In this document: positions 13,459-20,577 of the stretch, piece by piece
How the letters are laid out: each line of letters opens with the position of its first letter
How positions within the stretch are numbered: position 1 is the first letter of the stretch
Source: DATFWC01 sp045801465
Lineage (GTDB): Bacteria; Pseudomonadota; Alphaproteobacteria; Rhizobiales; Xanthobacteraceae
NCBI GenBank assembly: GCA_045801465.1
Contig: JBJMSU010000100.1
Location: forward strand, 1-20,577
Direction: 5' to 3'
Length of the DNA: 20,577 nt
Translations under genes and position numbers: made by a program
Notes under the pieces: model-generated
Seen by the model: only the letters and a program-made list of their open reading frames with translations
What the model was told of the DNA's origin: nothing
The model's database searches: none

Positions 13459-14772
13459 CTAGCGCGGCTGCTCTGCAGCCGGCCGTTCGGGCGGCGGCTT
13501 GGCGGGCGGTGCGGCCGGCGCTGCCGGCTCTGTCTTCTGCTCCGTGATACCGAGCGCGCGCGAGAGAAGCGCCTCGATATCGGACAGGCTGAGCGGGAAA
13601 ACGGAGCGCGGCGCCGGCGGAGTCGCGGATGGAGTTGTCGCGGCCGCGCTCGGCGTCCCTTCCTGCCGCGGCCTCTGCTCGGAAAGCGGCATCTTTTCCG
13701 CCGGAATGGTCAGGCCGGCGGCCGGCGTTCGCTCCAACGGAACCGCCGGACTCGCAGCCGTCATCCTTTCCTTGGGCGTGGCCCCATCCTCAGCCGGCGG
13801 CTCCCCGCGCACGTGTATGGGCGGCTGGCTGTCCACGTTGCCAAGGATGATCGGCAGGCCGTCCTTGCCGCCGCCGATGATGACGACTTTCGAATTGTTG
13901 GATTGCGCGAGCTGAAGCGTCGCCTCGACCCCGCGCCAGCGCAAATAGGAATCGGAAATGCCCTGGCTGACCGTTTGCTGAAATTCGCGAATGCCTTCCG
14001 CCTCGATCTTCTTGCGCTCCGACTCCCGTTTCTCCCGCTCCACGCGAAATCTGTATTCCTCCGCGATGTAGTACTGCTCGGTCTTGCGGTTGATCGCATG
14101 CACCACCAGCGCCGGCAGCTCGATGCCGTACAGAAGCGTGTCGTAGAGAATGATCGTGTCGCGCATCGCGACGTTGTAGGACGCCCGGTCGCTTTCGCGC
14201 TCCATCATCTTGTGGCTCAGCTTCTCCAGGGCGAGTTCGCGAATCTTGTCCTGGATCTCCTGGCGCGCCGTCGAGTAGACCTGTTCGGCGGTGTATTGAG
14301 CAATGACCTCGCGCATCTGGCTGGCGATCTGCGGACCGAGCAGCTTGATGTAGCTGGGCCCGACCACCTGGTGCAGCGTGGGCACCGAGTCGTGCTGCAG
14401 CCGGAAGCGGATATTCAGGGTCGCATTGAGGTTCACGCCGTCGCTGGAGATGGCGTTGTACGTCTCGGTGAGGGACTGAACCCTGAGGTCATAGAGGAAC
14501 AGTTTGTCCCAGGGAAAAATCACGTGCAGGCCCTCGTCTCTCAGCTCGCGCGGGTCGAGCACGGTGCCGCCGGAAAATCGCTTCCAGACGACTCCGACCT
14601 GCCCGCTCGGCACGGTGAGCACCATGTGCGGCACGAGCACGACGATCAGGAGCGACGCGACCATCAGGTAGAGCACCAGGCTCGGCAAGTAGCGCTCGAC
14701 AAAGCGACGCCACCTGTCGCGCGCCGTCGTCGGAGGCGGCCTGCCGTCCACTGGCCAGATGTAGGCTTTCAT
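13459..14772 (-). CDS. SPFH/band-7 (prohibitin-like) membrane protein
   Basis: The 437-aa protein has one membrane helix at about residues 29-50, then an SPFH/band-7 domain starting VLTVPSGQVGVVWKRFSGGT and running to about residue 280, with a charged coiled-coil-like stretch EEYRFRVEREKRESERKKIE. SPFH proteins oligomerise into rings or scaffolds on membranes and regulate proteases or transport. The last ~110 residues are rich in Pro, Ala and Glu and probably disordered, longer than in HflC or prohibitin. Its ATG overlaps the ABC transporter stop (ATGA at 14769-14772), so the two are translationally coupled. That coupling hints that the scaffold assists the exporter, which is my inference. 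Confidence 0.87.
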   Translation of the reverse strand: MKAYIWPVDGRPPPTTARDRWRRFVERYLPSLVLYLMVASLLIVVLVPHMVLTVPSGQVGVVWKRFSGGTVLDPRELRDEGLHVIFPWDKLFLYDLRVQSLTETYNAISSDGVNLNATLNIRFRLQHDSVPTLHQVVGPSYIKLLGPQIASQMREVIAQYTAEQVYSTARQEIQDKIRELALEKLSHKMMERESDRASYNVAMRDTIILYDTLLYGIELPALVVHAINRKTEQYYIAEEYRFRVEREKRESERKKIEAEGIREFQQTVSQGISDSYLRWRGVEATLQLAQSNNSKVVIIGGGKDGLPIILGNVDSQPPIHVRGEPPAEDGATPKERMTAASPAVPLERTPAAGLTIPAEKMPLSEQRPRQEGTPSAAATTPSATPPAPRSVFPLSLSDIEALLSRALGITEQKTEPAAPAAPPAKPPPERPAAEQPR

Positions 14773-16415
14773 GACTCGTTCTCCACCGGTTGCTGCCCGA
14801 CGAAGCGGCCCTCATCCATGCGAAGCCGGCGGGCTGCCACCTTCATCTCATCGAGATAGCGGTCGTCGTGGCTGATCGCGACCACCGTCACGCCGGCCCG
14901 GTTCAATGCCGGCAGTAGATCATAATAGAACTTTCGACGAAATTCCGGATCCTGGTCTGCGGCCCATTCGTCCAGGAAGAGGATTGGCCGCTTCTCCAGG
15001 AGGCTGACGATGAGGGCGAGGCGTTTGCGCTGCCCGCTCGACAGGTCGATGGTGCGAAACTCGCCATCAGTCACCCGCGTCTTGTCGATCAGGCGATATT
15101 CGGTGAGCAGCCGATCAAGCTCGGCCGGATCCGGGTCGTCGATGCCATAAAGCTTCTGAAACAGGTGGAAGTCGGGAAATACCGCGGCGAACAGCTCGCG
15201 ATAGATTTGGCGCGTGCGATCGGTGACGTAGACCCCGTCGAACGTGATCTCGCCGGAATCCGGCTTGTACAGTCCCGCGAGCACGCGCAGGAAGGTTGAT
15301 TTTCCCGAGCCGTTGCCGCCGGTGATGATCACGAGCTCGCCGCGCTGCAAGGTGAAGTCCAGCGGCCCGATCTGGAAGACCGCCTCCGACCATTTGTCGA
15401 AATAGCGGAACACGATCTCGCGCATTTCGATCCGTTCGAACCGCTTCGGCCGTTCGTCGCGGCTGAGCGGGGCCGCGGTCGCCGCATCCAGCAGTTTCGC
15501 CTCCAGGCGCTGGATGCTGTCCGCCGCCGCATTCGCCGCCGTGACGATGGGGATCGACTGCACCAGGCCGAAACACGCGCCGACGATGAAGACGAGCGCG
15601 GTCACGGTCTTGGCGATGGACGCGCCGGCAAGCGTGCCGCTCAGCACCGGGACGACGAACACGATGGCGCCGAGTAACGCGTAAAGCGAGCTCTGCAGGA
15701 ACACCATGCGCAGGAAGGTTTCGCTTTGCGCGCGGATTTTGATGTTGGCCGCGGCGCGCGAGACCTCGATGATGTCGTCGAACAGATCGTCGCTGCGCGC
15801 GCTGTTGAACCTCACCTCTTTGAACCCGTCCAGAACGTCGATCAGTCGATCGTACAGACGATTCTCCCAAGCCGCCGCCTCGCGCGTCGCCGCGGCAAGC
15901 TGTCGACTTTTGGCCTGAAACAACATGGCCGCCACGCCGACGATGGCGATGCTCAGCACAAAGGCGAGGAGCGACAGATAGGCCACGTAGATTGCGACGA
16001 AGAAAATGAGGACCGCGCCCTGCGCCGTGAAGGCAAGCGTATTGCTCGCCTGCGTGAGCGCCGCAGTATCTCTGGTGATCGTACCGACGATAGCCGCACG
16101 GCCAATTCGCTCGACCGCAAGGAGCTCCGAGCGCCGCACGAGATCCATCAGGCGCAGGCGCAGATTGTGGATGATGGCTTCGATTTCGGCGGTCGTCGTG
16201 ATCAGGACATAGTGCTGCGTCTTGATGAAGAGAACCAACGCGGTGATGAAAAGGGCGGCGGCCCAAAGGCTGGGACGACCCTCGTCGGCGGCTTGTGCGC
16301 CGGCGTTGATCGCGGCCAGGATCGAAGCGGTGCTGACGCCCCCGAGGCTGGACATGATGACCAGCCGCTTCAGGGAGCCCTGCATTTCCCGGCGAACGAG
16401 CTTGAAAAACGACAT
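14769..16415 (-). CDS. Cyclic-peptide export type ABC transporter (fused permease and ATPase)
   Basis: The 548-aa half-transporter has a membrane part with helices at about residues 18-40, 49-68, 130-165, 240-262 and 272-290, then an ATPase domain. The ATPase motifs are Walker A GGNGSGKST (366-374), signature LSSGQ (458-462), Walker B ILFLDE (478-483) and H-loop H516. The layout, with the short spacing and the DEWAADQDPEFRRKFY segment, matches the cyclic peptide/siderophore exporter group (SyrD/PvdE-like). These exporters move non-ribosomal peptides across the inner membrane as homodimers. The NRPS gene begins about 1.4 kb away in the opposite direction, which supports this role. The following SPFH gene overlaps its stop. 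No good ribosome binding site is seen before ATG at 16415. Confidence 0.87.
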   Translation of the reverse strand: MSFFKLVRREMQGSLKRLVIMSSLGGVSTASILAAINAGAQAADEGRPSLWAAALFITALVLFIKTQHYVLITTTAEIEAIIHNLRLRLMDLVRRSELLAVERIGRAAIVGTITRDTAALTQASNTLAFTAQGAVLIFFVAIYVAYLSLLAFVLSIAIVGVAAMLFQAKSRQLAAATREAAAWENRLYDRLIDVLDGFKEVRFNSARSDDLFDDIIEVSRAAANIKIRAQSETFLRMVFLQSSLYALLGAIVFVVPVLSGTLAGASIAKTVTALVFIVGACFGLVQSIPIVTAANAAADSIQRLEAKLLDAATAAPLSRDERPKRFERIEMREIVFRYFDKWSEAVFQIGPLDFTLQRGELVIITGGNGSGKSTFLRVLAGLYKPDSGEITFDGVYVTDRTRQIYRELFAAVFPDFHLFQKLYGIDDPDPAELDRLLTEYRLIDKTRVTDGEFRTIDLSSGQRKRLALIVSLLEKRPILFLDEWAADQDPEFRRKFYYDLLPALNRAGVTVVAISHDDRYLDEMKVAARRLRMDEGRFVGQQPVENES

Positions 16416-16499
16416 ACGAGCGACGTGGTCCGCTTAAGTATGGCGCAGGGCGCCGCGCCCCGCGCTTGTACAGAACCGCCGCTTCGATGGCACCAGCAC

Positions 16500-16694
16500 T
16501 CAATCGCTCTGGGGGCGTCGATACCAGGCGATGCGTGACGGTCCGGTCAACAATAGTATGATGAGCACGAGCACGGGCGTGAAAAGAAGCGATACGATGA
16601 ATGTGCCGATGAAACCCATGCGGCGTTGGCTGCCGCAGATGCCGACGAGAATGCAGAACACCACATAGAGAATCAAGGCGACCGGTTGAGTCAT
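16500..16694 (-). CDS. Small two-helix membrane protein (64 aa)
   Basis: The 64-residue product has two hydrophobic helices, VALILYVVFCILVGICGS and FIGTFIVSLLFTPVLVLIIL, joined by QRRMG, and a short polar tail WYRRPQSD. This form resembles many small inner-membrane proteins found in front of ABC transporter genes in rhizobia, but I do not recognise the family. Its stop lies 84 bases before the ABC transporter start on the same strand. The 74-bp repeat lies 22 bases upstream of its ATG. A GGAGAGGGAAAC stretch precedes the start at rather long spacing. Confidence 0.6.
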   Translation of the reverse strand: MTQPVALILYVVFCILVGICGSQRRMGFIGTFIVSLLFTPVLVLIILLLTGPSRIAWYRRPQSD

Positions 16695-16716
16695 TACGCC
16701 ATGTTTCCCTCTCCGC

Positions 16717-16790
16717 AGTGCCGCCGATTTGAAGTTCCTACACCACCTGCCGCAAGCTCGTTTAGGAACTTCAAATCGAAAGCGGCACTA
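16717..16790. repeat. 74-bp dispersed palindromic repeat, copy 2
   Basis: The segment is identical over all 74 bases to 3215-3288 and in the same orientation. Outer bases differ between copies (TAGTGCC at copy 1, CAGTGCC here), which marks the left boundary of the repeat. It lies between the DUF697 gene and the small membrane protein gene, outside coding sequence. Perfect identity at 13.5 kb distance suggests recent spread or gene conversion. Confidence 0.9.
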
Positions 16791-16806
16791 CAATTATATA
16801 GTGCTC

Positions 16807-16876
16807 GTGCCCCTTTGCTTCCGAAGTTCGTGTCAGAAGATGCTGCCATGTATCACGAAGTTCGGAAGCGGGGCAC
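16807..16876. repeat. Second long hairpin beside repeat copy 2
   Basis: The arm at 16807-16832 (starting GTGCCCC, containing GCTTCCGAA, ending TTCGTG) pairs with 16854-16876 (starting CACGAA, ending GGGGCAC) with a three-base bulge and one internal mismatch, around a 21-base loop. Copy 1 is followed by a related half: TTTGCTTCCGAA also occurs at 3317-3328. This indicates a composite repeat whose second part is intact here and partial at copy 1. Confidence 0.65.
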
Positions 16877-16930
16877 CAGCTGCCCGCTTGGCGGGGATGA
16901 CTGCACGATGGACGCTGAATGCCGCTCACA

Positions 16931-17524
16931 TCAATTGCCGGTCGCGGGCGCCCCCTTGGTCGAAGAGCTGCGCGCCGCCACGCCGGATCGCCGAGGCGGC
17001 GAACGACCTGCCGAGCGGCCGGTGAACTTGTCCTTTTGCGCCTTGATGAATTCGCGATAATCCGGAGGATTGAAGTCGAGCAGCGTCCCGCCGGAGGCGA
17101 AATGCTGGATAAAGACCCTGCCGATGACCCAGGTAGCGCCGGCGGAAAACACCGGCATGGTCAGTGCGCCGACCGCCCAGCCGATTCCGGGCAGACCTTT
17201 CATCAGGCTTCCCACCGTCATCGCGCTCGATGTCGCCGTGCTCGCCGGCAGGACCGACCCGGCCAGGCTGGCAATGATCGATTTGCCGCGATTTTCCGAG
17301 AACGGAACGTCGAAGAGTTCCGAAAGGCGGCGCAACATCACGAGCTGAAGGCCTCCGACCGCAGCCACATCGACAAGCGGTATCGGCACCAATCCGGCAG
17401 CCCCAGACCACAGCGAGAACCGATCCACCAGCTGCGAAGCAAGCAGATCACGCTCCTCTTCCGTCATCTCGACGATTTCACTCGTTTCCTCCGCCGTGTC
17501 GGACCCAGTCACTTCCTGTGCCAT
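16931..17524 (-). CDS. DUF697 family membrane protein
   Basis: The 197-aa protein has an acidic N-terminus and then the DUF697 core: SGAAGLVPIPLVDVAAVGGLQ near residue 40, LVMLRRLSELFDVPFSENRG, and two later hydrophobic stretches rich in Gly (MKGLPGIGWAVGALTMPVF and a preceding ASLAGSVLPAS). DUF697 is found C-terminal to GTPase domains or alone, as here, in small membrane proteins of unknown role. The last ~30 residues are basic, rich in Ser, Arg and Pro, and look disordered; a late frameshift that changed the tail is possible but unproven. AAGGATCC precedes ATG. It is divergent from the NRPS gene across a 285-bp gap. Confidence 0.8.
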   Translation of the reverse strand: MAQEVTGSDTAEETSEIVEMTEEERDLLASQLVDRFSLWSGAAGLVPIPLVDVAAVGGLQLVMLRRLSELFDVPFSENRGKSIIASLAGSVLPASTATSSAMTVGSLMKGLPGIGWAVGALTMPVFSAGATWVIGRVFIQHFASGGTLLDFNPPDYREFIKAQKDKFTGRSAGRSPPRRSGVAARSSSTKGAPATGN

Positions 17525-17809
17525 CTCGCGGATCCTTTCTCCTCACCGGCAGGCTGGGGCCCGCGGTCGATCAAGTCTACTCAAGCAGAATTGACCAATC
17601 GTGCGTCGCTGCGCCCGTGCCAGCTGTAAAATGGTAACATATGGACTCAGCCGGTGCTAGGTGTTTGTATTGGACCCGAACCGACTCTTGCAGTCCTCCG
17701 TACATGATTAGACTGAGCTGTCGTCAACTGCGTTCGAGGGCTGTTTGGGTGAAGGTGGACTATTCCCGCCGCATCGTCACCCGATTACTGTGAGCAGGAT
17801 CATTTTACT
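17525..17809. promoter_or_regulatory. Divergent promoter region between DUF697 and NRPS genes
   Basis: This 285-bp gap must hold the promoters for both the minus-strand run and the NRPS gene. It is less GC-rich than its surroundings, especially near 17627-17650 (TGTAAAATGGTAACATATG), a patch that could melt as a -10 region. A TTGACC at 17591-17596 is a possible -35 element, but the spacing to TAAAAT at 17627 (30 bases) is too long for one ordinary promoter. No regulator box was recognised. Confidence 0.4.
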
Positions 17810-17824
17810 GTGAACAGGATCATC
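17785..17824 (+). repeat. 20-bp tandem duplication over the NRPS start
   Basis: Two adjacent 20-base units, 17785-17804 and 17805-17824, share TTACTGTGA-x-CAGGATCAT and differ only at unit position 10 (G or A) and at the last base. The second unit contains the GTG used as NRPS start (17810). The first contains a GTG (17790) in another frame that ends after seven codons at a TGA overlapping the NRPS GTG. The AGGA of unit 1 (17796-17799) lies ten bases before the NRPS GTG. Confidence 0.85.
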
Positions 17825-20577
17825 GATCCGGCATCCCTTCTTGGTCGCAATTCTGGCAACGCTCCGCAAGTCGGCCGGGCGGGCGCGCTCGACAACGGCA
17901 CGCTCCCCCTGTCGGATGCGCAGTTGGGGATTTGGTTCGCCCAGCGGCTCCACCCCACGAGTGCCGCGTATAACATTGGCGAATATATCGAGATCCACGG
18001 AGCCATCGACCCCGTCTCGTTCGAGCAGGCATTACGACAGGTCGTAATGGAAGCCGAGACGTTGCGGGTGCAGATCGTCGAACGCTCAGACGTTCCCCGG
18101 CTTGTCATCGGTGCCCCGCCCGCTTGGTCGCTGCCGTTCATCGATGTGAGCGCAGCGGCCGATGCGCCGGCCGCCGCCGAATCCTGGATGACGGCGGACC
18201 TGGCACAACCGGTCGATCCGACGCGCGGACCGCTGTTCGGATTCGCGTTGTTCAAAGTCGCAGCCGATCGGTTCTTTTGGTACGCGCGCTACCATCACGT
18301 CGTCATGGACGGCTTCGCGATGTGGCTTGTCGCCCGCCGCGTGGCCGACGTCTACACCCAGCTCAGCGCCGGACGAGCGATCGACGAGCACGCGTTCGGC
18401 TCCCTCGTTCACCTCTTGGAAGACAACGACGCCTATCGTGCGTCCGAGCAATTTGCGCAGGACCGGCAATTTTGGCTCGATTATCTGGCCGACCGACCGG
18501 AGCCGGTCGGCATTGGCGGCCATTCGCCGGCCAAAGGCGGCGGCTGCCGCCGCAGCACCGCCTATCTGCCGCGGTCGGATCTGGACCATCTCCATTCGCT
18601 CGCACAGCGCACGGGGACCAGCCTGCCGCACGTCATCAGCGCGGCGACGGCAATGTTCCTGCATCGCTTCAGCGGTACAAGGGATTTGATTTGCGGCCTG
18701 CCGGTCGCGGCGCGCGACGGTGCCGCGCGGCGCATTCCCGGCATGGCTTCCAACGTGTTGCCGCTGCGCGTGTCGATTCAGCCGCGCATGACGGTGACCG
18801 AAGTCGTGGCGCAGACGGCGTCGCAGATGCGCCGATGCCTGCGGCACCAACGCTATCAAATCGCGGAGGTGCGGCGAGACCTTGGCGCGAATTTCGACGA
18901 CCGCTTGTTTGGACTGAGCGTCAACATCATGCGGTTCGATTATGATCTCAGATTTGCAGGCCATCGCGGCGTTGCGCACAATCTGTCACTCGGTCCCGCC
19001 GAGAACCTGTCGATCGCCGTCTACGATCGGTCCGATGATGGTCCGCTTCGCATCGACTTCGATGCCAATGCGGGACTGCACGATGCGGCCGATCTCGCCG
19101 ACCATCAGCAAAGATATCTGCGGCTGCTGACCGCCCTTGGTGATGCCGATCGCCCGATCGGCAGCCTGGATATGCTCGGGCCCGAGGAGCGGGCGAGGAT
19201 CGTGCGCGGATGGAACGACACCGCGCAAACTGTTGCGTCGACGAGCTTGCCGGAGCTGTTTGCCGCGCAGGCGGCGCGGACGCCCGAGGCGGCCGCGGTG
19301 GTGTTCGACGACGAGCGGCTGAGCTATGCGGAGCTCGACCGCCGCGCCAACCGGCTGGCGCATCATCTGCGCGGCCTCGGAGTCGGCCCGGAAGTCATAG
19401 TAGGTCTATGCATCGCGCGTTCGCCCGCGATGGTGGTCGGGACCCTCGGCATCCTCAAGGCAGGCGGTGCTTACCTGCCGCTCGATCCCGACTACCCGCC
19501 CGAGCGCCTCGCGTTCATGCTGGCCGACGCCGGCGCGAGCGTGCTGGTGACGCAGGCCGCGTTGGCCGATCGACTCACCGCATCGGGACGCCGCCTCGTC
19601 TGTCTCGATACCGATGCCGCCGCAATGGCGCAGGAGCCTGCCACCGCCCCTGCCCTCGCGCTCGATCCGCTCCATCCGGCTTACGTCATCTACACCTCGG
19701 GCTCGACCGGACAGCCCAAGGGCGTCGTGGTTCCGCATGCGGGCATTCCCAATCTTGCGGCGGCGCAGATCGACCGCTTCGGGGTCACCTCGCAGGCGCG
19801 TGTCCTCCAGTTCGCATCGCCAAGCTTCGACGCTGCGATTTCGGAAATTGCGATGGCGCTGGTCTCCGGCGCCGCCCTCATCCTGCCGGGAGCAGAGCGC
19901 AGCGGTGAGGCTCTGGCCAGACTGGTCGATGAGCAGAATGTCACGCATGCGACCTTGCCGCCGGCGGTTCTGGCCGACCTATCCGAGAACTTGCCCCTTG
20001 AGACCTTGATCGTGGCCGGCGAGGCCTGTCCCGCCGACGTGGTGGCGCGCTGGTCGCCGGGCCGGCGCATGATGAATGCATACGGGCCGACCGAGACGAC
20101 GGTCTGCGCCGCCATGAGTGAAGCGTTATCCGGCGCTTCCGCCCCGCCGATTGGGCGTCCGATCTGGAACACGCAGGTTTACGTGCTGGACGGGGGATTG
20201 GAGCCTGTTCCGGCCGGGGTTGCGGGCGAGCTTTACATTGCCGGCGCCGGGCTGGCGCGGGGCTATCTGCATCGTGCGGGGCTGACGGCGGAGCGGTTCG
20301 TGGCCGACCCGTTCGGCCCGGCCGGGAGCCGGATGTATCGCTCCGGCGACCTGGCGCGCTGGCGCTCGGACGGGGTGCTGGAGTTCCTCGGCCGCGCCGA
20401 CCATCAGGTGAAGCTGCGCGGGTTCCGCATCGAGCCGGGTGAGATCGAGGCGGCGCTGCTCGGGCATGGAAGCCTGGCGCAGGCGGCGGTGATCGCGCGC
20501 GAGGATGGCGGCGACAAGCGGCTCGTTGCCTACGTGGTGGCGGCGGCCGATCGGACTGCCGATCCCTCGCTGTTTCG
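17810..20577 (+). CDS. Non-ribosomal peptide synthetase, first module (C-A), truncated by window end
   Basis: The frame runs open for 922 codons to the window end. A condensation domain starts at LPLSDAQLGIWFAQRL near residue 34 and carries HHVVMDG (H162, H163, D167), the intact HHxxxDG catalytic motif; it resembles the EntF-type N-terminal C domain. An adenylation domain follows: YTSGSTGQPKG near 628, FASPSFDAAISE, NAYGPTE near 756, YRSGDLARW and GRADHQVKLRGFRIEPGEIE. By alignment to GrsA, the pocket residues at 235-331 are D, A, S, T, I, A, A, V, C, close to the phenylalanine code, so an aromatic amino acid is likely. The tenth residue (Lys) and the carrier domain lie beyond the window. GTG at 17810 is the only initiator between the upstream stop at 17750 and the domain start. 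Confidence 0.93.
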   Translation, partial: MNRIIDPASLLGRNSGNAPQVGRAGALDNGTLPLSDAQLGIWFAQRLHPTSAAYNIGEYIEIHGAIDPVSFEQALRQVVMEAETLRVQIVERSDVPRLVIGAPPAWSLPFIDVSAAADAPAAAESWMTADLAQPVDPTRGPLFGFALFKVAADRFFWYARYHHVVMDGFAMWLVARRVADVYTQLSAGRAIDEHAFGSLVHLLEDNDAYRASEQFAQDRQFWLDYLADRPEPVGIGGHSPAKGGGCRRSTAYLPRSDLDHLHSLAQRTGTSLPHVISAATAMFLHRFSGTRDLICGLPVAARDGAARRIPGMASNVLPLRVSIQPRMTVTEVVAQTASQMRRCLRHQRYQIAEVRRDLGANFDDRLFGLSVNIMRFDYDLRFAGHRGVAHNLSLGPAENLSIAVYDRSDDGPLRIDFDANAGLHDAADLADHQQRYLRLLTALGDADRPIGSLDMLGPEERARIVRGWNDTAQTVASTSLPELFAAQAARTPEAAAVVFDDERLSYAELDRRANRLAHHLRGLGVGPEVIVGLCIARSPAMVVGTLGILKAGGAYLPLDPDYPPERLAFMLADAGASVLVTQAALADRLTASGRRLVCLDTDAAAMAQEPATAPALALDPLHPAYVIYTSGSTGQPKGVVVPHAGIPNLAAAQIDRFGVTSQARVLQFASPSFDAAISEIAMALVSGAALILPGAERSGEALARLVDEQNVTHATLPPAVLADLSENLPLETLIVAGEACPADVVARWSPGRRMMNAYGPTETTVCAAMSEALSGASAPPIGRPIWNTQVYVLDGGLEPVPAGVAGELYIAGAGLARGYLHRAGLTAERFVADPFGPAGSRMYRSGDLARWRSDGVLEFLGRADHQVKLRGFRIEPGEIEAALLGHGSLAQAAVIAREDGGDKRLVAYVVAAADRTADPSLF

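Noticed and set aside
11675..14859. Long plus-strand frames (444 and 492 codons) opposite the solute-binding, DoxX and SPFH genes
   Set aside because: The minus-strand translations carry signal sequences, membrane helices and family blocks; the plus-strand ones do not.
15115..16503. 462-codon minus-strand frame overlapping the ABC transporter
   Set aside because: Out-of-frame shadow of the transporter, which has all ATPase motifs.
17785..17824. Start of a CRISPR array
   Set aside because: Two 20-base units directly adjacent without spacers; this is a simple tandem duplication.
18086..18979. 297-codon minus-strand frame opposite the NRPS condensation domain
   Set aside because: The plus strand reads continuously through condensation and adenylation motifs, so the antisense frame is a shadow.

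Overview
This is a GC-rich window whose gene content and codon choice fit an alphaproteobacterium. I favour the Hyphomicrobiales (Bradyrhizobium/Rhodopseudomonas-like): C/G-ending codons, DUF993 and SWIM/SNF2 gene neighbours, EntF-type NRPS condensation domain, and short intergenic palindromes of the kind common in that group. This placement is an inference from family memory, not from a search. No rRNA, tRNA, CRISPR array or complete insertion sequence was seen.

Layout, left to right. (1) 1-457 is an unassigned leader ending in a strong ribosome binding site. (2) 458-3204, plus strand, is a tight catabolic unit: DUF993 TIM-barrel protein, sugar-phosphate isomerase/epimerase-like protein and class II aldolase. 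The first part of the DUF993 gene has codon usage unlike its second part. (3) 3215-3288 is the first copy of a 74-bp palindromic repeat. (4) 3339-5027, plus strand: a calcineurin-like phosphoesterase and a TylF-type methyltransferase. (5) 8642-5041, minus strand: a SNF2-family ATPase and a SWIM zinc-finger protein joined by an ATGA stop/start overlap. (6) 8643-8879 is non-coding with two hairpins. (7) 8880-10700, minus strand: three small envelope-type genes (DUF4394 secreted protein, 67-aa two-helix membrane protein, 164-aa secreted or anchored beta-rich protein). A perfect 16-bp CRP-type palindrome lies between them and the plus-strand genes. (8) 10972-11671, plus strand: a 76-aa membrane or secreted protein and a short c-type cytochrome.

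(9) 17524-11678, minus strand, is a run of six genes: DUF697 membrane protein, 64-aa membrane protein, cyclic-peptide-export type ABC transporter, SPFH/band-7 protein (ATGA-coupled to the transporter), DoxX protein and a lipoprotein-like solute-binding protein. The second, identical copy of the 74-bp repeat plus a further hairpin sit inside this run. (10) 17810-20577, plus strand, is the start of a large non-ribosomal peptide synthetase (condensation then adenylation domain), cut by the window end.

The most interesting possibility is in the right-hand half: a divergent NRPS locus with a cyclic-peptide exporter fused translationally to a membrane-scaffold (SPFH) protein. The adenylation pocket residues visible here resemble phenylalanine-type pockets, so an aromatic residue is the likely first substrate. 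The NRPS start lies in a 20-bp tandem duplication that creates a seven-codon upstream reading frame overlapping the GTG start.
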